Assembly (NCBI GenBank): GCA_963981015.1
Contig: CAXCCG010000078.1
Coordinates: 1 to 10,781 of the forward strand
DNA from: Thiopontia sp013349825
GTDB taxonomy: Bacteria; Pseudomonadota; Gammaproteobacteria; GCF-002020875
DNA length: 10,781 nucleotides
Direction of reading: 5' to 3'
Position 1 is the stretch's first letter; each line of letters begins with the position of its first letter. Under the pieces are notes generated by a model. It had not been told where the DNA came from, searched no databases, and worked only from the letters and a program-made list of their open reading frames with translations. Shown here in pieces: positions 1-6,551 of this stretch. Position numbers and translations under genes: made by a program.

Positions 1-83
1 CAACGCTGTCAGAGACACTTTGCTTTGCAGCAGAGATGGCAGAGGGGACGATTACGGATCTCCTTCCTCCCAAAAAGAGGTAA
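1..83 (+). CDS. 3' end of an unidentified protein (partial)
   Basis: An open frame enters from the left edge (first full codon at base 3) and ends at TAA, bases 81-83, giving 26 residues that finish with the hydrophilic tail LLPPKKR. The frame is plausible as the end of a real gene because it is open to the edge and converges on the membrane-protein gene that ends at 113, leaving a normal 29-base gap. The gap holds a weak 6-bp inverted repeat (88-93 with 105-110) without a clear U-run. I do not recognise the family from so few residues and assign no function. It could still be a chance open frame. Confidence 0.45.
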   Translation, partial: TLSETLCFAAEMAEGTITDLLPPKKR

Positions 84-112
84 GCTACGATTCGATTGAA
101 AAGAGAATCGGG

Positions 113-718
113 TTAGAAGGGGAGGCCATGTCCAAAAGAGGTCATCCCCAGCAGCATGGGGAATGAGAGCGCCGTATTGGTTCTGGAAGCCATTAGGGCA
201 ACCACTTTGGCCTTTGCGATCTCCTCCGGGCTAGCCTCTTTGAGGCCGAGGATCTTCTGCTGGTTTGGCCAGATCAGTACCCATACATTGATGAGCATAA
301 TGGTTCCAAGCCAGGCACCCATACCAATCACCTGCCACCCTTCAGCAAAGGTAAAGGCTCCGTGCAGCCCACCCATATGTTGAAGTGCGCCAACACCTGT
401 GATCCAGGTGAGCACGGCTGCCCAGCGGAACCAGAATAGTGCTCTGGGTGCGATGTATTTGTTGATTGCAGCGGGGCCGGGGTCGCCATCTGCAAGCGCG
501 GCACCGACTGCGGGAATCTGAATGCCGTTAAAGTAGTAGAGAAGTCCGACCCATGCGATACCAACAATAGCGTGGAGCCAGACATTGATCTCTAGCGGGT
601 TGACTGCATAGGTTATTACGCCGTTTGCGTCAGGCGTTTTGAGTAGTACTGCAATAATCAGTGCCAGTATAACCCCCGTGATAACCGTTCCTGTTCGACT
701 CTGAAGCGGATTAACCAT
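113..718 (-). CDS. PuuD/urate-hydroxylase-type membrane protein, no cytochrome domain
   Basis: This encodes a 201-residue integral membrane protein with about four to five hydrophobic helices (roughly residues 10-28, 45-67, 95-113, 131-151 and 184-198). The sequence resembles the membrane domain of the PuuD / 'urate oxidase N-terminal' family: a helix containing NVWLHAIVGIAWVG (His49), the block GAWLGTIMLINVWVLIWPNQQKILG near 134-158, and a C-terminal SRTNTALSFPML segment near 178-189. In purine-degrading bacteria PuuD couples urate hydroxylation to a C-terminal cytochrome c; that cytochrome part is absent here, with no CXXCH, so a urate function is not established. I place the start at 718 because AGGAG lies 7 bases upstream; an upstream ATG at 736 has no ribosome-binding site. 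The gene has its own promoter (bases 760-788). No purine genes are visible nearby. Family membership is likely, the reaction unknown. Confidence 0.75.
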   Translation of the reverse strand: MVNPLQSRTGTVITGVILALIIAVLLKTPDANGVITYAVNPLEINVWLHAIVGIAWVGLLYYFNGIQIPAVGAALADGDPGPAAINKYIAPRALFWFRWAAVLTWITGVGALQHMGGLHGAFTFAEGWQVIGMGAWLGTIMLINVWVLIWPNQQKILGLKEASPEEIAKAKVVALMASRTNTALSFPMLLGMTSFGHGLPF

Positions 719-759
719 TATTATTCTCCTAAACATTTAACATAGTAAAACTGTCAAGT

Positions 760-788
760 ATTATAGGTCGAGTTCGCTGGAATGGCAA
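760..788 (-). promoter_or_regulatory. sigma70-type promoter of the PuuD-like gene
   Basis: Reading the minus strand, TTGCCA (783-788) and a perfect TATAAT (760-765) are separated by 17 bases, with the gene's AGGAG and ATG about 30-40 bases further downstream. This matches the sigma70 consensus at 11 of 12 positions. The -35 hexamer lies on one arm of a 9-bp inverted repeat (785-815), so hairpin or protein binding there could affect it. Confidence 0.7.
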
Positions 789-815
789 CACCCTCCTCAA
801 ACGGGGGGGTGTTGC
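785..815. repeat. 9-bp inverted repeat between ettA and the PuuD-like gene
   Basis: GCAACACCC (785-793) is perfectly complementary to GGGTGTTGC (807-815) with a 13-base loop containing part of a run of seven G. It lies about 53 bases past the ettA stop, so in ettA mRNA it could form a GC-rich terminating or stabilising hairpin; there is no U-run after either arm, so a classical intrinsic terminator is not supported. One arm overlaps the -35 box of the downstream PuuD-like gene. Confidence 0.5.
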
Positions 816-867
816 ATCACTTTCATCTAAGAAGTCAGGGGGAACCTCTGTAAAACGGTATTGAGGC

Positions 868-2535
868 TTATTTGGAGATGGGGCGGTACTTGATGCGATG
901 AGGTTGATCGGCATCAGCACCCAGGCGTCGCTTGCGGTCTTTCTCATAGTCTGCATAGTTGCCCTCAAACCAGACCACTGTGCTGTCCCCTTCAAAGGCG
1001 AGCATATGGGTGGCGATACGGTCGAGGAACCAGCGGTCATGGGAGATGACGACGGCACAACCGGGGAAGGAGAGGAGGGCCTCTTCCAGAGCGCGTAAAG
1101 TCTCCACATCAAGGTCATTGGTGGGCTCATCCAACAGTAACAGATTGCCGCCACTCTGTAGCAGCTTGGCGAGATGGACACGGTTACGCTCACCACCAGA
1201 AAGGTCGCCTACCCGTTTCTGCTGGTCACCGCCGCGAAAGTTGAAACGAGAGACATAGGCTCGTGAGTTGGTCTCATAACTGCCGACACGTAAAACCTCC
1301 TGCCCCCCCGAAATCGCCTCCCACACAGTCTGGTTGGCATTGAGATCGTCGCGGTTCTGGTCTACATAGGAGAGCTTGACAGTTTCGCCCACCTTGAGTT
1401 CACCGGCATCAGGCTGTTCCTGATCGACCAGCATACGGAACAGGGTGGTCTTGCCTGCCCCGTTGGGACCGATAATACCGACAATGCCCCCCGGAGGCAG
1501 ATTGAAGTTGAGGTCATCCACCAACAGGCGGTCTCCAAATCCTTTACGTATACTGGTGCCTTCAATGACCAGATCACCCATGCGGGGGCCTGGCGGGATA
1601 AAGATTTCATGGGTCTCATTACGTGCCTGATTCTCCTGTGATGAGAGTTCATTGAAGCGTGCAATACGAGCCTTACTCTTGGAGTGGCGGCCTTTGGCGT
1701 TGGAGCGTATCCACTCCAGCTCCTCTTTCATGGTCTTCTGGCGTGCGCTCTCCTGTTTCTCTTCAATCTGCAGTCGGTTCTGCTTCTGCTCCAGCCAGGA
1801 GGAGTAGTTGCCCTCCCAGGGGATGCCGCGTCCGCGATCAAGCTCCAGAATCCATCCGGCTACATTATCGAGGAAGTAGCGATCATGGGTGATTGCAACC
1901 ACAGTACCGGGGAAGTCATGCAGAAAGCGTTCTAACCATGCGATGGATTCGGCGTCCAGATGGTTGGTTGGCTCATCCAGTAGCAACATATCCGGGTTGG
2001 AGAGCAGTAAACGGCAGAGGGCGACACGGCGCACTTCACCACCAGAGAGCTTAGTGACATCGGCCTCCCATGGGGGCAGACGCAAGGCATCGGCAGCTAT
2101 TTCCAGTTTACGATCCAGCTCCCAGGCACCGGCGGCATCGATTTTATCCTGTAAGTCGGCCTGCTCAGCCAGTAGTGCATCAAAGTCAGCGTCAGGATCT
2201 GCAAATTGAGCACTGACCTCATTGAAGCGGTCAACCAGCCCCTTGGTTTCAGAGAGGCCCTCTTCGACATTACCACGCACATCCTTTTCGGGATTCAGGT
2301 GTGGCTCCTGAGGGAGATAACCGATCTTGATTCCAGCTTGAGGGCGAGCCTCGCCTTCGATCTCACTATCCAGTCCGGCCATAATTTTGAGCAGTGTTGA
2401 TTTGCCTGCACCATTGAGGCCGAGAACACCGATTTTGGCGCCGGGGAAAAATGAGAGTGAGATATCTTTAAGAATTTCGCGACCGCCGGGAACAATCTTT
2501 CCGACGCGGTTCATGGTATAGATGAATTGAGCCAT
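868..2535 (-). CDS. ettA: energy-dependent translational throttle protein EttA (ABC-F)
   Basis: EttA is a cytoplasmic ABC-F ATPase that binds the ribosomal E site and gates the start of elongation according to the ATP/ADP ratio. The 555-residue protein has the family's full length and two ATPase domains: Walker A GLNGAGKS at 39-46, LSGGE at 163-167, Walker B ending LLLDEPTNHLD at 184-194 and switch His217; then GPNGAGKT at 356-363, LSGGE at 445-449, LLLLDEPTNDLD around 465-475 and His499. The region near 94-136 is the EttA arm and the charged linker near 245-320 the P-site tRNA interaction motif. The start has AAGGAG 5 bases upstream. The gene is monocistronic by appearance, with a near-consensus promoter at 2633-2661, and is divergent from the moxR-type gene. 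No key residue is missing. The length and arm favour EttA over Uup or YheS. Confidence 0.97.
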   Translation of the reverse strand: MAQFIYTMNRVGKIVPGGREILKDISLSFFPGAKIGVLGLNGAGKSTLLKIMAGLDSEIEGEARPQAGIKIGYLPQEPHLNPEKDVRGNVEEGLSETKGLVDRFNEVSAQFADPDADFDALLAEQADLQDKIDAAGAWELDRKLEIAADALRLPPWEADVTKLSGGEVRRVALCRLLLSNPDMLLLDEPTNHLDAESIAWLERFLHDFPGTVVAITHDRYFLDNVAGWILELDRGRGIPWEGNYSSWLEQKQNRLQIEEKQESARQKTMKEELEWIRSNAKGRHSKSKARIARFNELSSQENQARNETHEIFIPPGPRMGDLVIEGTSIRKGFGDRLLVDDLNFNLPPGGIVGIIGPNGAGKTTLFRMLVDQEQPDAGELKVGETVKLSYVDQNRDDLNANQTVWEAISGGQEVLRVGSYETNSRAYVSRFNFRGGDQQKRVGDLSGGERNRVHLAKLLQSGGNLLLLDEPTNDLDVETLRALEEALLSFPGCAVVISHDRWFLDRIATHMLAFEGDSTVVWFEGNYADYEKDRKRRLGADADQPHRIKYRPISK

Positions 2536-2632
2536 CTGAGCTCCTTGAGGTGGAATCAGTCAGGCTGCAGAGTATACCTAAAAGTGGGGGTGCACGTCCC
2601 TGTGCGTAATCGGTCATCCTTGAACTGTGCGC

Positions 2633-2661
2633 AGTATATTATTAAATGCTAAAATTGTCAA
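2633..2661 (-). promoter_or_regulatory. sigma70-type promoter of ettA
   Basis: On the minus strand a perfect TTGACA (2656-2661) is followed after exactly 17 bases by TATACT (2633-2638), about 100 bases upstream of the ettA start. The transcript would carry an untranslated leader of roughly 90 bases, in which I see no recognised regulatory element. This is one of the strongest promoter matches in the window. Confidence 0.75.
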
Positions 2662-2726
2662 TTATTAAAAACAATAAAAACTTTAATCCCCCTATTGTAA
2701 CGAGAGTCGTTAATTACCCACTGTTT

Positions 2727-2735
2727 TGGTATGAT
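2727..2735 (+). promoter_or_regulatory. candidate extended -10 promoter of the moxR/VWA pair
   Basis: TGGTATGAT (2727-2735) fits an extended -10 element (TGn followed by TATGAT), 31 bases before the AAA+ gene start. No convincing -35 lies 16-18 bases upstream, which is tolerated for extended -10 promoters. The surrounding stretch (about 2640-2700) is AT-rich and shared with the divergent ettA promoter. Confidence 0.4.
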
Positions 2736-2766
2736 ATTAGCTGGACTATGAAATGAGACTGAGTGG

Positions 2767-3810
2767 ATGAGACCAGCACAACTAATTGCGATTTTGGAAC
2801 GAGAGTACAGCAGTGCGGCATCGGGGCATCACACCCCTGTAATGTTGTGGGGGCCACCCGGAGTGGGGAAATCAGATATGGTTTCTCAGATTGCATCGGT
2901 GGGGGAGGGGAGTGTGATTGATATCCGTCTCTCACAGATGGAGCCGAGTGATCTGCGTGGTATCCCGTTTCATCAAGAAGGTTTGGTTGAATGGTCAATA
3001 CCGGCCTTGTTACCGGACCTGGAGCGTCATGGAGAGCACGGAATTCTGTTTCTAGATGAGATTACCTCAGCACCACCGACGGTCTCTGCTGCAGCCTATC
3101 AACTGATTCTTGATCGCCGTTTGGGGGAGTATCAGGTGCCGGATGGTTGGGCGATATTTGCGGCAGGCAATCGGCAGGGAGATCGCGGTGTTACCTATAC
3201 CATGCCTGCACCATTGGCAAACCGGTTCTCTCACTATGAGGTGGAGGTGCATCTGGATGACTGGGTTTCCTGGGCCTGGGATCACGGGATTGATGAGCGG
3301 GTCATCGCTTTTCTCCGTTTCCGCCCTGAGCTGTTGTTTGATTTTGATCCTGCCCACAATCCGGTGGCCTTCCCAACCCCTCGCTCCTGGGAGTTTGCCC
3401 ACAGGGCACTGCATAAGTTTGGTGCAGAGGATCAGCTACTGAGGGGGGCATTGCAGGGGTGTGTAGGAAATGCTGCTGGAATTGAGTTGGCCGCTTTTAT
3501 CGATAACCTGCATAACTTGCCGGACCTGGATCAGATCTTGTCGGGAAAAGGGGGTGAGATACCCAAAGAGATTGATCTACAGTATGCGGTGGCAACAGCC
3601 TTGGTGGGGCGTGCAATCAAGATGAAAGAGGCCCCTCAATTGAGTGAGGCGCTGGGCTATATTCTGGAGTATGCCAACCACTTTCCACAGCGGGAGATGG
3701 GGGTGATGCTGGTCTCAGACCTCCACCGTGCGATTGGAGAGAAGCTGTTTGCCGTACCGCAATTTGGGGAGTGGGCCAAGGCCATTGCAGATGTGATGTT
3801 GTATGAGTGA
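2767..3810 (+). CDS. MoxR-family AAA+ ATPase
   Basis: A 347-residue cytoplasmic AAA+ ATPase of the MoxR clade. Visible motifs are Walker A GPPGVGKS at 29-36, Walker B ILFLDEIT at 93-100, a sensor-1 region FAAGNRQGDRG at 131-141 (Asn135), a candidate arginine finger in ANRFSHYEVE (Arg153) and a sensor-2-like TPRSWE near 204-209. MoxR ATPases typically work with a VWA-domain partner as chaperones that insert metals or cofactors or activate a complex (known pairs include RavA-ViaA, CbbQ-CbbO and NorQ-NorD). Here the partner is the next gene, whose ATG overlaps this stop by 8 bases, indicating translational coupling. The start at 2767 has only a weak purine-rich GAGTGG before it, so initiation may be inefficient. 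The client is unknown, and no oxidase, Rubisco or dehydrogenase gene adjoins it. Confidence 0.9.
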   Translation: MRPAQLIAILEREYSSAASGHHTPVMLWGPPGVGKSDMVSQIASVGEGSVIDIRLSQMEPSDLRGIPFHQEGLVEWSIPALLPDLERHGEHGILFLDEITSAPPTVSAAAYQLILDRRLGEYQVPDGWAIFAAGNRQGDRGVTYTMPAPLANRFSHYEVEVHLDDWVSWAWDHGIDERVIAFLRFRPELLFDFDPAHNPVAFPTPRSWEFAHRALHKFGAEDQLLRGALQGCVGNAAGIELAAFIDNLHNLPDLDQILSGKGGEIPKEIDLQYAVATALVGRAIKMKEAPQLSEALGYILEYANHFPQREMGVMLVSDLHRAIGEKLFAVPQFGEWAKAIADVMLYE

Positions 3811-5059
3811 TGATGTTGTTGATACTAGGCTCAGTGCAGCACGTACCCGACTGATTCTGGAGCGCCCCTTTCTGGGGGCGTTGGTGCTTCGGTTGCCACT
3901 GGTAGAGGCTGATGCCTCCTGGTGTAAAACAACGGCAACTGATGCCCGGGCGATCTATTTCAACCCAGACTACATTGCGGAACTGAATACCAGGCAGACC
4001 CAATTTATGTTGGCGCATGATGCACTGCACTGTGCGCTATCCCATTTTGCACGACGCCAACATCGCAATAAACACCGTTGGGATGTGGCTTGTGATTTTG
4101 CAATTAATGCGATGCTGATTGGAGAGGGGATGCAAGCACCCGCAAATGTGCTCTATCTGAAGCACTTTGTGGGCATGACCGCAGAGGAGATCTATCCGAT
4201 GTTGGATGAGGATGAGGATCGGGAGCCGGTCGATCAGCACCTCTATGATGATTATGATGAGAACTCCGAGAGTTCCAATTCAGAGCAGCAGGAGTCGGAT
4301 CAAAGTGAATCAGGGGGTGATGCACCATCCAAACGCCAGCAAGGGGGGCATACACCAGGTCGTGAGCGCCAGCAATCGACCACAAACCGGGGTGCCAGCC
4401 GCCCTCCGCCCTTGAGTGAGGGAGAGCGACAAGGGCTGGAGACCCAGTGGCAGCAACATCTGGCAGGGGCGGCACAGACGGCACTGCAGGCGGGTAAGCT
4501 GGACGGTGCAATGGCACGTTTGGTAGACCATTTTCTACAGCCACAACTGCCGTGGAGAATGTTGTTGGCGCGCTATATGACCTCATCGGCCCGGGATGAC
4601 TATAGCTATATTCGCCCCTCTTCCCGCCGTGGCTCCGGTGCTATTTTTCCGGCACTGCGCAGTAGTGAGGTCAATGTAGTGGCCGCAGTGGATACCAGTG
4701 GTTCGATCAGCATGACCGAGATTCAGGAGTTTGTCTCAGAAGTGGATGGTCTGAAAGGGCAGGTGCGTGCGGCAGTTACGTTGGTTGCCTGTGACCAGGA
4801 GATTGTAGGCAAGCCTCAGCGTTTTGAACCCTGGGAGGAGATGCAGATTGACCTGAAGTCGATTCAAGGGGGGCGGGCAACCCGTTTTATACCAGTTTTT
4901 GAGTGGTTGGAAAAACAAGATCGAAAACCGGATCTATTGCTCTATTTTACCGATGCCGAGGGGCAATTTCCTGAAATTGAACCCATGATGCCTGTAGTCT
5001 GGTTGATAAAAGGTAAACAGAAGGTGCCCTGGGGGCAGCGGATTCAGCTGAATGGCTGA
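3803..5059 (+). CDS. DUF2201 metallopeptidase-like / VWA domain protein
   Basis: A 418-residue cytoplasmic protein and the probable partner of the preceding AAA+ ATPase. The N-terminal part (about 1-130) matches the putative metallopeptidase domain of the DUF2201 group, with an HxxxHxxxxH core HDALHCALSH at 72-81 followed by WDVACDFAIN at 93-102. The usual glutamate of HExxH is Asp73, so zinc binding is plausible but peptidase activity is doubtful. Residues about 135-215 form an acidic, then Gln/Ser/Pro-rich low-complexity linker. The C-terminal part (about 288-418) is a VWA-like domain with a MIDAS DTSGS at 297-301, a candidate MIDAS Thr in GGRATRF (around 356-362) and TDAEG at 383-387. There is no signal peptide or membrane segment. 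It starts inside the end of the ATPase gene (8-base overlap). Family and pairing are clear; substrate and client cannot be read from the sequence. Confidence 0.88.
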   Translation: MSDDVVDTRLSAARTRLILERPFLGALVLRLPLVEADASWCKTTATDARAIYFNPDYIAELNTRQTQFMLAHDALHCALSHFARRQHRNKHRWDVACDFAINAMLIGEGMQAPANVLYLKHFVGMTAEEIYPMLDEDEDREPVDQHLYDDYDENSESSNSEQQESDQSESGGDAPSKRQQGGHTPGRERQQSTTNRGASRPPPLSEGERQGLETQWQQHLAGAAQTALQAGKLDGAMARLVDHFLQPQLPWRMLLARYMTSSARDDYSYIRPSSRRGSGAIFPALRSSEVNVVAAVDTSGSISMTEIQEFVSEVDGLKGQVRAAVTLVACDQEIVGKPQRFEPWEEMQIDLKSIQGGRATRFIPVFEWLEKQDRKPDLLLYFTDAEGQFPEIEPMMPVVWLIKGKQKVPWGQRIQLNG

Positions 5060-5110
5060 TGGTTAGAGGGTCGTTGTTAGAGGGCCACTATTCAGGAGTG
5101 AGTCAAATAG

Positions 5111-6097
5111 TTACATCACCTGCTGCAAACGGACAGTCTTCTCTCTCAAGTGTTCGGAACGTGAACGTAAACGCTCGATACGACTTTTAAAGGAGCCACT
5201 TTTTAAGGGGCCGTTTTTATCTCCACGCCCGGTTGTTGGGCCCTCATTGATAATGACCTCTTTGATTACCTCTTTTTTCACCATAGAGAGGTGTGTGGTG
5301 CGAACTTTGGTCCGTGTCATCTGGTCAGAGTCTACTGTGACGAGTTCTGTTGCGTCTGAGGGGGTTAATTCAACCAGCTCTTGATCCAGTGAATCAAAGT
5401 CGTGGTTGGAGAAAATGTCACTTTCCAGGAACTCTACATTCTTACCCAGCTCTCCAGCATGGTGAGACATCACCTCGAGAATCTCTTTACATTGGTCGCT
5501 GCCATCACAGATGAAGATCAGAGATTCCGCTTCTGTATAGAACTCTGAGAGCAGATCAAGCTCTGCTGAAACATTATCCCCCAGTGAACTCTCCAGATCA
5601 CTGATATGGATACAGGATTGAGCGTTAGAGTCAGAGAGTGTCTGCAGGTTTGAGTCAATCGCAATGGTACCCACCTGCTCCAGCCCAAGACCAATCAGAT
5701 GTTCCAGACGGTTGATGCACTGGGTGCCCACGCCAACCATAATAATTTTTTGGTTAGGGTGCTCTTGAGCCCTTAATTTTTCGAGTACAACTTGCGGCTC
5801 ATAGTCGTTGGGGTCAATTTCCGCAGAGACCTGTTCCTCGCCCTCACTCTGATCATTTGTGGCGGATGTGGCATTGTCGAGAGTCTGCGTAGCTGTGTGT
5901 TCAGTTTCACCGGAGATGGGTCTGTCCCAGCTTCTATGGTAAATTTGACGGCTCTCTTCAGCGATATTGATTGCTGCATTGGTCGCAAACAGTAGACCAA
6001 TACCAACAGGCACAGAGATTGCGATCGCAATATCTTGTGCTGATACGGCATAGATATAGAGTGCAGCAAGCACTATCAATAGTAGTAGTCTAATCAT
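5111..6097 (-). CDS. membrane-anchored FtsZ-like protein with degenerate GTP-binding site
   Basis: A 328-residue protein. Two hydrophobic segments (about 2-19 and 23-39) predict an N-terminal membrane anchor or hairpin, followed by an acidic, Thr/Ser/Asn-rich linker (about 58-100). Residues about 116-228 resemble the N-terminal GTPase half of FtsZ: KIIMVGVGTQCINRLEHL aligns with the FtsZ nucleotide loop, TIAIDSNLQTL (144-154) with the FtsZ block around NTDAQAL, and ESLIFICDGS...HHAGELGKNV with the strand and helix flanking the FtsZ GGGTGTG loop. That glycine-rich signature is replaced by DGSDQCKEI, so GTP hydrolysis is unlikely. The FtsZ C-terminal subdomain is missing; the tail (about 262-328) is Lys/Arg-rich, probably helical. 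I chose ATG 6097 because GGAG lies 8 bases upstream; an in-frame start at 6175 would add an uncharacteristic 26 residues. The gene stands alone, convergent with the VWA gene. The FtsZ relation is my reading by eye; another Rossmann-like fold is the main alternative. Confidence 0.6.
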   Translation of the reverse strand: MIRLLLLIVLAALYIYAVSAQDIAIAISVPVGIGLLFATNAAINIAEESRQIYHRSWDRPISGETEHTATQTLDNATSATNDQSEGEEQVSAEIDPNDYEPQVVLEKLRAQEHPNQKIIMVGVGTQCINRLEHLIGLGLEQVGTIAIDSNLQTLSDSNAQSCIHISDLESSLGDNVSAELDLLSEFYTEAESLIFICDGSDQCKEILEVMSHHAGELGKNVEFLESDIFSNHDFDSLDQELVELTPSDATELVTVDSDQMTRTKVRTTHLSMVKKEVIKEVIINEGPTTGRGDKNGPLKSGSFKSRIERLRSRSEHLREKTVRLQQVM

Positions 6098-6551
6098 CAC
6101 GTACTCTCCGTCTTCCCACGGTTCAAATGTCGCGCGCCACCAAACGTTCCTTGTGAGGCATATGGCAGCGTCCATACTACCATATATCGATATTCGTTAA
6201 TATTGGAAAGTTTTATCTCCTGTTGTTAATTTTTATACGCTCAATTTCACATCAAAGGTAAGGTAGTTATAAATAATAGAGTGTTACTGAACTATTGTTA
6301 CATTTAAGTAGAGTATATTTTTGTAAGTAAAACCGATTATCCGGTTACGAGTCAAGTGCTAAATTGAGTGAGGGGTTGGTTATAGGGCAGGAGTGGCGGG
6401 AATTACTACTGATTTGGGTCATTTTGGGGCTGTAGAGTGGGTATCATAAACAAAGACGAGGAGTCGACTGAGCGCGTCAACAGTGGTTCCATATACAACA
6501 AATTACTATTATTAGGGATACTCTTGTTAGAGGTACCCTTAGGAGAATTGA
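6098..6551. other. 454-base divergent non-coding region
   Basis: No credible gene is visible between the FtsZ-like gene (minus) and the dsrS-like gene (plus). The left part (about 6175-6330) is strongly AT-rich and must hold the promoter of the FtsZ-like gene; a weak candidate on the minus strand is TTTCCA, 17 bases, TATATG. A 5-bp inverted repeat, AACCG (6331-6335) with CGGTT (6342-6346), is the only compact symmetrical site I noticed. The right part is G-rich on the plus strand (about 6365-6440). TATTAT (6507-6512) is a possible -10 for the dsrS-like gene without a good -35. The length would allow a small RNA, but I see no terminator to support one. Confidence 0.5.

Noticed and set aside
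88..110. Inverted repeat CGATTC/GAATCG as a bidirectional terminator between the first two genes
   Set aside because: Only 6 bp with an 11-base loop and no adjacent U-run on either strand; too weak to call a terminator.
719..736. An upstream start at 736 for the PuuD-like gene
   Set aside because: It has no ribosome-binding site, and its use would place AGGAG of the real start inside the coding region.
729..1196. A 155-codon minus-strand open frame with no relation to known proteins
   Set aside because: It lies mostly inside ettA in another frame; ettA motifs are unambiguous in the overlapping frame.
5042..5053. Perfect 12-base palindrome ATTCAGCTGAAT at the end of the VWA gene
   Set aside because: It has no loop for an RNA hairpin, lies in the last coding codons and has no second copy that I noticed.
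5062..5084. Two copies of GTTAGAGGG in the spacer after the VWA gene, with a similar string at about 6527-6534
   Set aside because: Short, only partly matching and not arranged like a repeat family or binding-site array; probably chance.
6098..6175. An upstream start at 6175 for the FtsZ-like gene, adding 26 residues
   Set aside because: The extension is Trp-rich and unlike a signal or anchor; ATG 6097 follows a GGAG at good spacing and begins directly with the hydrophobic segment.
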